Assembly (NCBI RefSeq): GCF_003259435.1
Contig: NZ_QLMA01000002.1
Coordinates: 744,001-808,000 of the forward strand
DNA length: 64,000 nt
Reading direction: 5' to 3'
Source: Chitinophaga dinghuensis
GTDB lineage: Bacteria; Bacteroidota; Bacteroidia; Chitinophagales; Chitinophagaceae
Both the position numbers and the translations under genes were made by a program. Of this stretch, positions 43,978 to 52,603 are shown one piece after another. The notes under the pieces were generated by a model. That model was given only the letters and a program-made list of their open reading frames with translations. It was not told where the DNA came from and did not search any database. The stretch's first letter is position 1; each line of letters opens with the position of its first letter.

Positions 43978-45876
43978 TTGGAGCCTGTAGAGATACTTAA
44001 GCAATATTGGGGATATGATCAGTTCCGACCATTACAAGAAGATATTGTAAAGGCGGTGCTGTCAAAGAGTGATACGTTGGCATTGCTGCCTACTGGCGGC
44101 GGTAAATCTATCTGTTTCCAGGTTCCGGCGATGCTGATGCCCGGAATCTGCCTCGTGATCACGCCGCTGATTGCGCTGATGAAAGACCAGGTGGCCAATC
44201 TGACACGTCGGGGAATCAGTGCCTACTGCATCTACTCCGGCATGCATTACAAAGATGTAGAACGAGCCATGGAAGCGGCTCGTCGCGGAGGATGCAAGTT
44301 CCTGTACGTATCCCCAGAAAGACTCCAAAGCAAACTATTTCAAACTTATTGCGATGGCCTGCATGTCAATCTGATTGCAGTAGATGAAGCCCATTGTATC
44401 TCTCAATGGGGATACGATTTCCGACCTGCATACCTGCAAATTGCTGATATACGCAGCTATTTCCCGGATGCGCCCGTGCTCGCACTCACCGCTTCTGCTA
44501 CGCCCAAAGTACAAACGGACATCTGCGATAAACTCCTGATGAAGGAGCCCCGTATATTCCGCAAAAGCTTTGCCCGTGCAAATCTTTCCTATAGCGTATT
44601 GGAAGAAACCACTAAAATTGATAAAGTAAAACATATCCTGGAACGGGTTCCTGGCTGTGGTATTGTCTATTGCCGCAACCGTAAACGTACCAGGGAAATA
44701 GCTACCCTGCTGCAAGCCCAGGGAATACCAGCCAGTTACTATCATGCCGGACTGCCTCAGGCCGAACGCGGACTCCGCCAGGAAGCGTGGATCAACAATG
44801 AAACACGGGTCATGGTCTGTACCAATGCTTTCGGTATGGGGATCGATAAACCGGATGTACGCATCGTGGTGCATTATGATCTGCCGGATAGTCTGGAAGC
44901 CTACTACCAGGAGGCGGGAAGAGCAGGCCGGGATGAGGAAAAAGCCTACGCTGTGCTCCTGTATAATGAGGATGAACTGGTGGATATGAGGGCGCGTATT
45001 GCGCTGCAATTCCCTACGCTGGAACAAATCAGAGAAGTATACCAGTGCATTGTTAATTACCTGCAAGTGCCTGTAGGCGCTGCGGAAGGCTTGTACTTCG
45101 ATTTTGATATCAACGACTTCGCCCGTGTATTCCAACTGAACCTCACCATTGCCTATAGCGCTATCCGACTGATGGAGCAGGAAGGTATTTTGCAGGTGAG
45201 CGAGAGTGTGTTATTGCCATCCAGGGCTGAGTTTGTGACGAATAAAGAAACGCTGTATGAGTTTGAAGATGCGTATCCCGCACTGGCAGAGCTGATTCAA
45301 ACCATGCTACGGACATACGAAGGAATTTTTGATACGCCTGTGCCGGTATATGAAAGGCAGATGAGTAGGATGATGTTGATTGAGGAAGACGAGATCCAGG
45401 CGATGTTGCAGCAGTTGCATCAATTCGGTATTATCAAATACGTTCCCCGCAGAGATGAGCCACAGCTCTGCTTTTTGCAAGAGCGCGTATCTGCTGGAAA
45501 TCTACGCATCAACATGGCTCGTGTAGAAGTAAGACGTAAAGTGTATACTGACCGCCTCGAGGCCGTATTTTCATATGTGCATAACAGTGATACCTGTCGC
45601 ACACAACAACTGACAGCCTACTTTGGTGAGTCAGATACGCCCCCATGCGGCGTTTGCGATACCTGCCTGAAGAAGAAATCAGCTGCTTTGGATAATGCGG
45701 CTTTCAAACGTATATCCGATCACGTTATATCGTTGTTGTCGCAACCTGTAACAGTAGCTACTGTGGAAACACAGTTAGGAGATGTAAACAGACAACATAT
45801 CATGGAAGTGCTGAAGTTCCTCGAAAGCGAAGGATTGATAAAGCGGGATGAGTCGGGGCGACTTATAAAATCATAA
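43978..45876 (+). CDS. recQ: ATP-dependent DNA helicase RecQ
   Basis: A 632-residue superfamily 2 helicase. A TTG at 43978 is the only good start before the conserved region. Helicase motif I is T-G-G-G-K-S (Lys43), DEAH at 136-139 (D-E-A-H-C-I-S-Q-W-G), motif VI Q-E-A-G-R-A-G-R-D. The RQC zinc-binding Cys set is visible near C-G-V-C-D-T-C at about 557-562. The end is a winged-helix-like region with no classical HRDC. RecQ unwinds 3'-5' in repair and recombination. It follows copA by 32 bp. Confidence 0.95.
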   Translation: MEPVEILKQYWGYDQFRPLQEDIVKAVLSKSDTLALLPTGGGKSICFQVPAMLMPGICLVITPLIALMKDQVANLTRRGISAYCIYSGMHYKDVERAMEAARRGGCKFLYVSPERLQSKLFQTYCDGLHVNLIAVDEAHCISQWGYDFRPAYLQIADIRSYFPDAPVLALTASATPKVQTDICDKLLMKEPRIFRKSFARANLSYSVLEETTKIDKVKHILERVPGCGIVYCRNRKRTREIATLLQAQGIPASYYHAGLPQAERGLRQEAWINNETRVMVCTNAFGMGIDKPDVRIVVHYDLPDSLEAYYQEAGRAGRDEEKAYAVLLYNEDELVDMRARIALQFPTLEQIREVYQCIVNYLQVPVGAAEGLYFDFDINDFARVFQLNLTIAYSAIRLMEQEGILQVSESVLLPSRAEFVTNKETLYEFEDAYPALAELIQTMLRTYEGIFDTPVPVYERQMSRMMLIEEDEIQAMLQQLHQFGIIKYVPRRDEPQLCFLQERVSAGNLRINMARVEVRRKVYTDRLEAVFSYVHNSDTCRTQQLTAYFGESDTPPCGVCDTCLKKKSAALDNAAFKRISDHVISLLSQPVTVATVETQLGDVNRQHIMEVLKFLESEGLIKRDESGRLIKS

Positions 45877-45878
45877 AA

Positions 45879-45909
45879 GAAAAACGTCGGCATAAACGCC
45901 GACGTTTTT
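45879..45909. terminator. Bidirectional terminator between recQ and oxidoreductase gene
   Basis: Eleven-bp arms (45881-45891, 45898-45908) with a 6-base loop, an A-rich left flank and TTTTT on the right. Confidence 0.92.
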
Positions 45910-45915
45910 AGTTAG

Positions 45916-46965
45916 TTATATTACCGGAACTACTTTACCGGAGTTACTACTTTCAAATGCTGCCTCAATAATTTTTACAACGTTAGCGCCGTCCTGTGGC
46001 GTAACCGGGTTAGGGGCGCCATTCGCGATCGCTTCATAGATACCGTTGTAGTAATCCATATAATTACCACTGCCACCAGGCACAAATTCCTTCACTGTTT
46101 TACCATCGATGGTAGTGTGGAGCAGGCCCCATTCATGCGGCGCTTCTGCGCCCCAGTCTGGACTGTCGGGCATCAGGCCCCGTTGCAACTGAGCTTCCTG
46201 GATATCGGATTTCGATTTGATAAAGGAGCCTATTCTGCCATGCGCCTGATAGGCAGGCAGGGCTTCTCTTACCAGGTAGCTGGACTTCAACCGTACCCGC
46301 AGGAAATCGTAATATAGCACCAGTTCAAAATAATCATCTACAAGAGAGTCCTTGCGGATAATACGTATGTCTGCCCATAGCTTTCTTGGCATACCAAAAA
46401 TAGTCAGGGCCTGATCAATCAGATGGGAGCCCAGGTCGTACAGTGCGCCGGTTCCTGGCAGGCTGGATTCTTTATGTTTTTTATAGCTGAGTTCTTCTTT
46501 AAAGCGGTCGTAATGCACTTCAAATTCGAGTACATCTCCTAATACGCCAGATTCTACGACCTTTTTCACCACTTTATAATCGCTATCAAAACGACGGTTA
46601 TGGTAAACGCTCAACAGTAAACCTTTGGAGGCTGCCAGTTCAATCAGTTCCTGGGCTTCCTGGTTATGCACCGTGAATGGTTTTTCCACAATCACATGTT
46701 TGCCTGCCTCCAGTGCCGTTTTAGCGTAATCGTAGTGGGTATAATTGGGCGTATTTACAACAATCAGATCCAGGGATGGATCGAGTACCATATCGTCTAC
46801 ACTGGCGTATACTTTTACTCCAGGGTATTTCTCTGCTGCGAGGTGTTTGCTTCTTTCCACCACCGCAGTGAATTCGAAGTTTGGATTTACATGAATGAAC
46901 GGTGCGTGAAAAATCTGTCCGGACATCCCAAAGGAACAAATACCTGTCTTAATAACTTTGCTCAT
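45916..46965 (-). CDS. Gfo/Idh/MocA family oxidoreductase
   Basis: A 349-residue NAD(P)-dependent oxidoreductase. The N-terminal Rossmann fold has C-S-F-G-M-S-G-Q-I-F-H, and the family signature V-E-K-P-F-T-V-H sits near residue 95. The C-terminal part is the alpha/beta substrate domain with Y-D-L-G-S-H-L-I-D-Q-A. The family acts on sugars and inositols. The substrate is unknown. It lies downstream of the HerA-like gene on the same strand. Confidence 0.93.
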   Translation of the reverse strand: MSKVIKTGICSFGMSGQIFHAPFIHVNPNFEFTAVVERSKHLAAEKYPGVKVYASVDDMVLDPSLDLIVVNTPNYTHYDYAKTALEAGKHVIVEKPFTVHNQEAQELIELAASKGLLLSVYHNRRFDSDYKVVKKVVESGVLGDVLEFEVHYDRFKEELSYKKHKESSLPGTGALYDLGSHLIDQALTIFGMPRKLWADIRIIRKDSLVDDYFELVLYYDFLRVRLKSSYLVREALPAYQAHGRIGSFIKSKSDIQEAQLQRGLMPDSPDWGAEAPHEWGLLHTTIDGKTVKEFVPGGSGNYMDYYNGIYEAIANGAPNPVTPQDGANVVKIIEAAFESSNSGKVVPVI

Positions 46966-47004
46966 AGTTCGATATAACTGTTTATGTCAATAGCTTTCTG
47001 ATTA

Positions 47005-48567
47005 TCAGAACCAGCTTTTCTTATTGCTTTTGCCACCGAGACCAAGGATTCCCAGAATGCTTCTGGTGATGATGTTAGTGGCAGTGTTGGTAGCCGTGCG
47101 AACGGCCTGTTTGGCAACGGGGCTTCCTAATACCTGGTCCAGTACTGATTTCTCCTCTTTAGGTTTGTTGGCGTCAGCAGAGGAGGATTGTGATGCTGCG
47201 GTTTTATCGGCGGCTTCCTGCAGTTTAGCTGTCAGGATTTCGTATGCACTTTCATTGTCAATTGTTTCGGCATACTTCTTCACCAGTTTGGAATTGCTGA
47301 CCAGTGCATCAATTTCGGCTGTTGTAAGTACATCCATGCGGGAACGTGGCGTTACCAGCATGGTGGCTGCAAGGGGAGTAGGAATACCTTTCTCATCGAG
47401 GCAGGTGATCAGCGCTTCTCCGATTCCGATTTGGGTCAGCAGTTCATCCGTTTTATAGAACTGGGAGATAGGGTAGTTTTCCGCGGTTTGTTTGATGGTT
47501 TTGCGATCATTCGCAGTGAATGCGCGCAGTGCGTGTTGTACTTTCAGTCCCAGTTGGCCCAGCACAGAAGCAGGAACATCCATTGGGTTTTGGGTACAAA
47601 AGAAAATACCTATTCCTTTTGAACGTATCAGTTTAATAATTGTATCGATCTGCTTCAGGAGTGCGTCACTGGCCTCATTGAAGATGAGATGCGCTTCATC
47701 AATGAACATTACCAGTTTGGGTTTGTCCATATCGCCTTCTTCCGGCATGGTGGCATACAATTCTGCCAGCAGGCTGAGCATGAAGGTGGAGAAGAGTTTA
47801 GGTCTGTCCTGGATATCGCTGACCCGCAGGATGGATATCATACCGCGACCATCATCGCTGATGCGCATGAGGTCATCCACTTCAAAGGATTTCTCTCCGA
47901 AAAAGAGATCTGCTCCTTGTTGTTCCAGTTCAATGACTTTGCGGAGAATGGTGCCGGTGGAAGTGGTGGATATCTTCCCATATTCTTTTTCCAGGTCTGC
48001 TTTTCCTTCATCGCTGGCGTATTGCAGCACTTTCTTGAAGTCTTTCAGATCCAGTAATGGCAGTTTATTATCATCACAATATTTGAACAGCATGGCTACA
48101 ACGCCTGCTTGCGTATCGTTCAGTTCCAGTATTTTAGACAGCAGGATTGGGCCAAACTCACTGGTAGTGGCGCGGAGACGCACCCCTTTTTCCTGGCTGA
48201 GAGAGAGCAGTTCTGCGGGGTAAGCGGCAGGGCTCCAGGTTCCACCTATTTTCTGGTATCTCTCCTGTATTTTCGGATTATCTGTTCCGGCAGCGGCTAT
48301 TCCACTGAGATCGCCTTTTATATCCATCAGCAGTACTGGTACGCTGGCATCGCTGAGCCCTTCGGCTATGACCTGCAAGGTTTTGGTTTTACCGGTACCC
48401 GTGGCGCCGGCAATCAACCCATGGCGGTTCATGGTTTTTAAAGGAAGGAATACATCAGCTCCAGTAACTACTTCACCATCCAGCATTGCACAGCCTAGTT
48501 TGAAATGCTCACCTTTGAAGGTATATCCTTTCTGAATGCTATCGAGAAATGCATCTTTATTGGACAT
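47005..48567 (-). CDS. HerA/DUF853-family ATPase
   Basis: About 520 residues from the ATG at 48567; the frame runs 9 codons further. Walker A is A-T-G-T-G-K-T near residue 60, and the late F-I-D-E-A-H Walker B is near 290. It resembles E. coli YjgR (DUF853), a HerA-type ATPase of unknown role. The C-terminal tail is low complexity with Ala/Ser and ends in a Gly/Lys-rich stretch. No NurA-like nuclease is adjacent. It lies upstream of the oxidoreductase gene, 39 bp apart. Confidence 0.92.
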   Translation of the reverse strand: MSNKDAFLDSIQKGYTFKGEHFKLGCAMLDGEVVTGADVFLPLKTMNRHGLIAGATGTGKTKTLQVIAEGLSDASVPVLLMDIKGDLSGIAAAGTDNPKIQERYQKIGGTWSPAAYPAELLSLSQEKGVRLRATTSEFGPILLSKILELNDTQAGVVAMLFKYCDDNKLPLLDLKDFKKVLQYASDEGKADLEKEYGKISTTSTGTILRKVIELEQQGADLFFGEKSFEVDDLMRISDDGRGMISILRVSDIQDRPKLFSTFMLSLLAELYATMPEEGDMDKPKLVMFIDEAHLIFNEASDALLKQIDTIIKLIRSKGIGIFFCTQNPMDVPASVLGQLGLKVQHALRAFTANDRKTIKQTAENYPISQFYKTDELLTQIGIGEALITCLDEKGIPTPLAATMLVTPRSRMDVLTTAEIDALVSNSKLVKKYAETIDNESAYEILTAKLQEAADKTAASQSSSADANKPKEEKSVLDQVLGSPVAKQAVRTATNTATNIITRSILGILGLGGKSNKKSWF

Positions 48568-48619
48568 GGTGTTGGATTTTCTTAAAGATAACAAAAAAAC
48601 GGGCTTTCAAATGGGGTAG

Positions 48620-48960
48620 TTTTTGCTCGCAGAGCAGCAGAGCAGCAAAGCAGCAAAGGGTTTTGTATTGTTGTTTGATTGTGTTTTGTCGGTTTCACGC
48701 AAAGGCGCAATGAGGCGAAGCAGCAAAGGATTTTGTATTGTTGTTTGATTATGTTTTGATGTAGTAGTTCGCAAAGAATTTAACTTCTATCTCACTATAT
48801 TTCTAATCATCATTTGTATTAAGTAAAAGTACCCTAAATGACCTTTGCGGTCTTAAACAAACAACAACACATAATCTTTTATCCCTTTGCGCCTTTGCGT
48901 GAAACCAGCAAAACACAATCTTTTGCTGCTTTGCTGCTTACGCTGCTCTGCGAGCAAAAA
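48620..48960. repeat. 341-bp intergenic inverted-repeat element (MITE-like)
   Basis: This gene-free stretch is bounded by perfect 19-bp terminal inverted repeats (48620-48638, 48942-48960). A second exact 20-bp inverted pair lies inside (48691-48710, 48887-48906). The left half also carries a 38-bp direct repeat twice (48651-48688, 48721-48758) with two mismatches. No transposase frame is present. It could be a mobile or folding repeat dispersed in the genome. Confidence 0.75.
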
Positions 48961-48982
48961 AAAAGCAGGCCGAAGGCCTGCC
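48956..48982 (-). terminator. Terminator after MBL hydrolase gene
   Basis: Seven-bp GC-rich arms (48965-48971, 48975-48981) with a GAA loop. On the minus strand a run of about eight T follows. It abuts and partly overlaps the inverted-repeat element. Confidence 0.88.
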
Positions 48983-48990
48983 CAAAGCTA

Positions 48991-49830
48991 TCAAATACCG
49001 CTAAGCCGGAAGGTTTCTCCCGGACGGATTCCCTTGTCTGTTTGTTGTAGAGTACAGCATTCGGTGACCGGATCATGCTCGAAGAAGAGGATGTACTGAT
49101 GGTCGATTGCCTCCTGTAAAAAGCTCTTTTTCTCGTTTAATGTGGTCAATGGGAACATATCATAGGCCATTACATAAGGTAGTGGGATATGGCCCAGAGA
49201 GGGCAGCAAATCAGCCATATACACCAGGGTATGGCCTTTATATTGCAGCTGTGGTAACATCATCGCATCGGTATGGCCATTTACAAAGCGTATTTTCATA
49301 TAGTCTGTAAAGTCAACTCCTTCCTGATGTGATACAAACTTCAGCTGGCCGCTTTCCTGGATAGGGAGGATATTCTCTTTCAGGAAAGAGGCTTTCTCTC
49401 TGTCATTAGGAACTGTAGCCCATTTCCAGTGGTCTTCATTGCTCCAGTAAGTAGCATTTTTAAAGGCAGGTACCAGTTTGTCGCCCTCCCTTATAATACT
49501 ACCGCCGCAGTGATCGAAATGAAGATGAGTGAGGAATACATCGGTGATATCGTCTCGGTGAAAGCCGTGAGCAGCAAGGGATTTATCGAGTGTATCTGTA
49601 CCGTGCAGGTAATAGTGACTGAAGAATTTAGGATCTTGTTTATCGCCGATACCGTTATCTACCAGGATAAGGCGTTTACCATCTTCTATCAGCAGGCATC
49701 TCATGGCCCAGGAGCAGAGATTATTTTCATCTGCCGGGTTGAGTTTATTCCAAATAGTTTTCGGTACTACGCCAAACATGGCGCCGCCATCCAGTTTAAA
49801 AAAACCTGTTTCAATGGTGTATAATTTCAT
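48991..49830 (-). CDS. MBL-fold metallo-hydrolase
   Basis: About 279 residues from the ATG at 49830; the longer frame runs back into the upstream MFS gene. The zinc motif is T-H-L-H-F-D-H-C-G (H-x-H-x-D-H). Downstream motifs include N-G-H-T-D-A-M and Y-M-A-D-L-L-P, with late F-F-E-H-D. The family covers lactonases, phosphodiesterases and others; the substrate is unknown. It starts 2 bp after the MFS stop and is co-transcribed with it. Confidence 0.91.
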   Translation of the reverse strand: MKLYTIETGFFKLDGGAMFGVVPKTIWNKLNPADENNLCSWAMRCLLIEDGKRLILVDNGIGDKQDPKFFSHYYLHGTDTLDKSLAAHGFHRDDITDVFLTHLHFDHCGGSIIREGDKLVPAFKNATYWSNEDHWKWATVPNDREKASFLKENILPIQESGQLKFVSHQEGVDFTDYMKIRFVNGHTDAMMLPQLQYKGHTLVYMADLLPSLGHIPLPYVMAYDMFPLTTLNEKKSFLQEAIDHQYILFFEHDPVTECCTLQQTDKGIRPGETFRLSGI

Positions 49831-49832
49831 CG

Positions 49833-51128
49833 CTAAGCTTTTACCGAAGTTACTGTTTCCTGTTCTAATTGCTTCTGTTTCAGTAAAGCAGACACCACCC
49901 AAACCAGTCCGATCACAAAGAATACCACCAGTGCCAGTACGGAATTACGGATGTTATTGGTAACGTCGTCTATATAAGCAAACGAAAACATCCCGATTAC
50001 GATAGAGATTTTTTCTGTTACGTCGTAATAGCTGAAAAACGAGGCTGTATCTTTCGTTTCAGGCATGAGTTTGGCATAAGTGGATCGGCTGAGCGATTGT
50101 ATACCACCCATTACCAGACCTACGCCGGTGGCCAGTAAATAGAAGTGCATCGCTGTTTGCATCTTGTATCCCGCCACACAGATCAGAATCCACAGTACTA
50201 TAACGGAAATGATTACACGAAGATTTCCGTATATGCCTGATAGTTTGGCCATACCCCAAGCACCGACGATAGCTACCACCTGGATGATCACTACAGTAGC
50301 AATCAGGTTTTCATCGGGCAACTTCAATATTTTGCTGCCGAAGATCGTCGCCGCCAGCATCACGGTTTGTACACCCATGCTATAGAAGAAAAATCCTCTC
50401 AGGAAGCGTTTCAGGACCGGCATGAGCTTTACCTGGGCATATACCTTTTTCAATTCAGTAAAACCTTCTGTTAAGGCGTTGCCCGTACGTTTGGCAGCAC
50501 CTTTTGAAGTTGGCAGTGAACGGAAGGTGATCTGTGCGAATCCAAGCCACCAGATACCTACCAGGAGGAAGGTAATCTGTACTGCCTGGCCGCTGTTAAT
50601 ACCGAATGGTTTTATCATTACCAGGGCAAATCCCAGCAATTGGAGGATAACGCTACCGATATAACCCATGGCATAGCCTTTGGCACTAACGCTGTCCTGG
50701 TCTTCTGGCGCTGCAATTTCCGGCAGATAAGAGTTATAGAATACGAGTCCCCCGCAATAGCCCATAGTGGCTAGCATAAAGAAGAAGACGCCCCAGGCGA
50801 GATTGGTATCGTTGAAGAAATACAAAGCGCTGCAGGAGATGGAGCCCAGCAGTGTAAAGAATACCAGGAAATTCTTTTTGTTCCCTCTGGTATCTGCTAT
50901 AGAAGATAAGATGGGAGACGCGATGGCTACCAGCAGGAAAGCTACCGCCATAGTATAGTTGTAGAGTGCAGAATTGACAAAATGCATTCCCAGGAAGGAA
51001 ACCTTTTCTTTTGTCACCTGTAGAAAGTAAATAGGGAAGAAGGTAGTAGTGATAACAAGGTTGTACACAGAGTTGGCCCAGTCGTACATTGCCCAGCCGT
51101 TGATCACTTTCTTATTGGCAGTTTGCAT
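49833..51128 (-). CDS. MFS transporter (UMF1/Atg22-like)
   Basis: A 431-residue membrane protein from the ATG at 51128, with about 11-12 helices. The start M-Q-T-A-N-K-K...G-W-A-M-Y-D-W-A-N-S-V-Y is the hallmark of the UMF1/Atg22-like family. The substrate is not known. It lies downstream of the ABC ATPase gene on the same strand and shares its transcript with the MBL gene. Confidence 0.9.
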   Translation of the reverse strand: MQTANKKVINGWAMYDWANSVYNLVITTTFFPIYFLQVTKEKVSFLGMHFVNSALYNYTMAVAFLLVAIASPILSSIADTRGNKKNFLVFFTLLGSISCSALYFFNDTNLAWGVFFFMLATMGYCGGLVFYNSYLPEIAAPEDQDSVSAKGYAMGYIGSVILQLLGFALVMIKPFGINSGQAVQITFLLVGIWWLGFAQITFRSLPTSKGAAKRTGNALTEGFTELKKVYAQVKLMPVLKRFLRGFFFYSMGVQTVMLAATIFGSKILKLPDENLIATVVIIQVVAIVGAWGMAKLSGIYGNLRVIISVIVLWILICVAGYKMQTAMHFYLLATGVGLVMGGIQSLSRSTYAKLMPETKDTASFFSYYDVTEKISIVIGMFSFAYIDDVTNNIRNSVLALVVFFVIGLVWVVSALLKQKQLEQETVTSVKA

Positions 51129-51196
51129 GCTAGTGTTCAGCTTTTGTAAGAAACGAAGATATAATAAATGCTGAAAGCGTGCAGTGCCCGAAAGTG

Positions 51197-51814
51197 TTAT
51201 TTGTAATCGCTGATACGGATATGATGGCGACACATGAAGTATTCCCTTTCATCATTGGAGCTAACGATGATGAGGCGACTTCCGCCGAAATCGCTGATCA
51301 TTTGCTGATAAAGGGCCGTTCCGGCTGCATCCAGGTTGGTGCAGGGCTCATCGAGGAAGAGCACAGGAACATCAGAGAAGATGGCCAGGGCTAGTTTGGT
51401 ACGTTGTTTCATACCGGAGGAGAAGTGGCGTATTTGTTTGTTGGCCGACTTTTCCAATCCTACCAGTTCCATGGCTTTTTGGGGGGTAATACCTGGAAGG
51501 AAGTTTTTGAACTGAAGATGAAACTCCATCGTTTCTGCGAGGGTGAGTTCTTCGATCAGTTCCAGGTATGGGGCTGCGATAGCACAGTACCGGAAGAATT
51601 CATCGCTGGCGATGGACCCTTCCGGTGTGCTGTATGATACAGTGCCTTCATTTTGTTGAATGGCGCCGCTGATAACCTGTAAGAGAGTGGATTTACCAGA
51701 TCCGTTAGGACCTAGAATGGCATATCTTTCTCCATCCAGAAAGGTGAGATCAACCCGACGGAAAATCCAGTCGTAGTTAAAGCGCTTTCCGGTTTGATTA
51801 AGAGATATCGTCAT
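51197..51814 (-). CDS. Stand-alone ABC transporter ATPase
   Basis: A 205-residue ATPase. Walker A is G-P-N-G-S-G-K-S-T-L (about 35-44), signature H-F-S-S-G-M-K-Q-R, Walker B V-L-F-L-D-E-P-C. No permease is adjacent, so its partner lies elsewhere. It overlaps the lpxA 3' end by 17 bp, so the two are coupled. Confidence 0.9.
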   Translation of the reverse strand: MTISLNQTGKRFNYDWIFRRVDLTFLDGERYAILGPNGSGKSTLLQVISGAIQQNEGTVSYSTPEGSIASDEFFRYCAIAAPYLELIEELTLAETMEFHLQFKNFLPGITPQKAMELVGLEKSANKQIRHFSSGMKQRTKLALAIFSDVPVLFLDEPCTNLDAAGTALYQQMISDFGGSRLIIVSSNDEREYFMCRHHIRISDYK

Positions 51815-52598
51815 TGGAGCGGGAAGTATAACCTCTCATAATACCACGGCCAGACTCACGGATGAAGGAGAGAATTTCATCTCTTTCATCAGTAGCAGGG
51901 AATTCTGCTTCAATGATGCTGATGGCTTTAGATAATTTGAAGCCCTTAACGAAGATAACCCTGTAGATATCCAGGATGTGATTGATTTTATCAAGAGAGA
52001 AGCCTCTTCTTTTCAGTCCTACGGAGTTTACGCCAACGTATGACAGTGGTTCGCGGGCTGCTTTAACGAAAGGAGGAACATCCTTACGTACGAGGGAGCC
52101 GCCTGTAACGAATGCGTGGTCACCGATTTTACAGAACTGTTGAACAGCCACCATACCGGCGAGTACCACGTGGTCGCCCACGGTGATGTGACCTGCAAGG
52201 GTGGTGTTGTTGGAGAAGACGCAATAGTTACCTACTTCGCAATCGTGCGCGATATGGCTGTAGGCCATGATCAGGCAGTTGTTACCGATAACGGTTTTCC
52301 ATTTATCTCTGGTACCGCGGTTGATAGTAACGAATTCGCGAATGGTGGTGTTGTTACCGATTTCCACGGTAGTTTCTTCACCCGCATATTTTAAATCCTG
52401 TGGGATGGCAGAAATAACGGCGCCAGGGAATATGCGGCAGTTGTTGCCGATACGTGCCCCTTCCATGATAGTAACGTTGGAGCCTATCCAGGTACCTTCA
52501 CCTATCTCAACGTTTTTGTGAATTACAGTAAACGGATCAATTTTTACATTAGGAGCTACTTTAGCATCCGGATGTATGTATGTAAGCGGGTGGATCAT
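51798..52598 (-). CDS. lpxA: UDP-N-acetylglucosamine acyltransferase
   Basis: A 266-residue left-handed beta-helix enzyme, the first step of lipid A synthesis, transferring an R-3-hydroxyacyl chain from ACP to UDP-GlcNAc. The hexapeptide repeats start at the N-terminus (I-H-P-D-A-K-V-A-P-N-V). The catalytic His is in M-A-Y-S-H-I-A-H-D-C, and the C-terminal helical segment contains L-S-K-A-I-S-I-I-E-A-E-F. It lies 5 bp after lpxC-fabZ. Confidence 0.96.
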   Translation of the reverse strand: MIHPLTYIHPDAKVAPNVKIDPFTVIHKNVEIGEGTWIGSNVTIMEGARIGNNCRIFPGAVISAIPQDLKYAGEETTVEIGNNTTIREFVTINRGTRDKWKTVIGNNCLIMAYSHIAHDCEVGNYCVFSNNTTLAGHITVGDHVVLAGMVAVQQFCKIGDHAFVTGGSLVRKDVPPFVKAAREPLSYVGVNSVGLKRRGFSLDKINHILDIYRVIFVKGFKLSKAISIIEAEFPATDERDEILSFIRESGRGIMRGYTSRSNDDIS

Positions 52599-52603
52599 TG
52601 CTG

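Noticed and set aside
48620..48960. Possible CRISPR array from repeated AGCAGCAAAG-type units
   Set aside because: The units are irregular, without equal spacers, and the layout is an inverted repeat with no cas genes.
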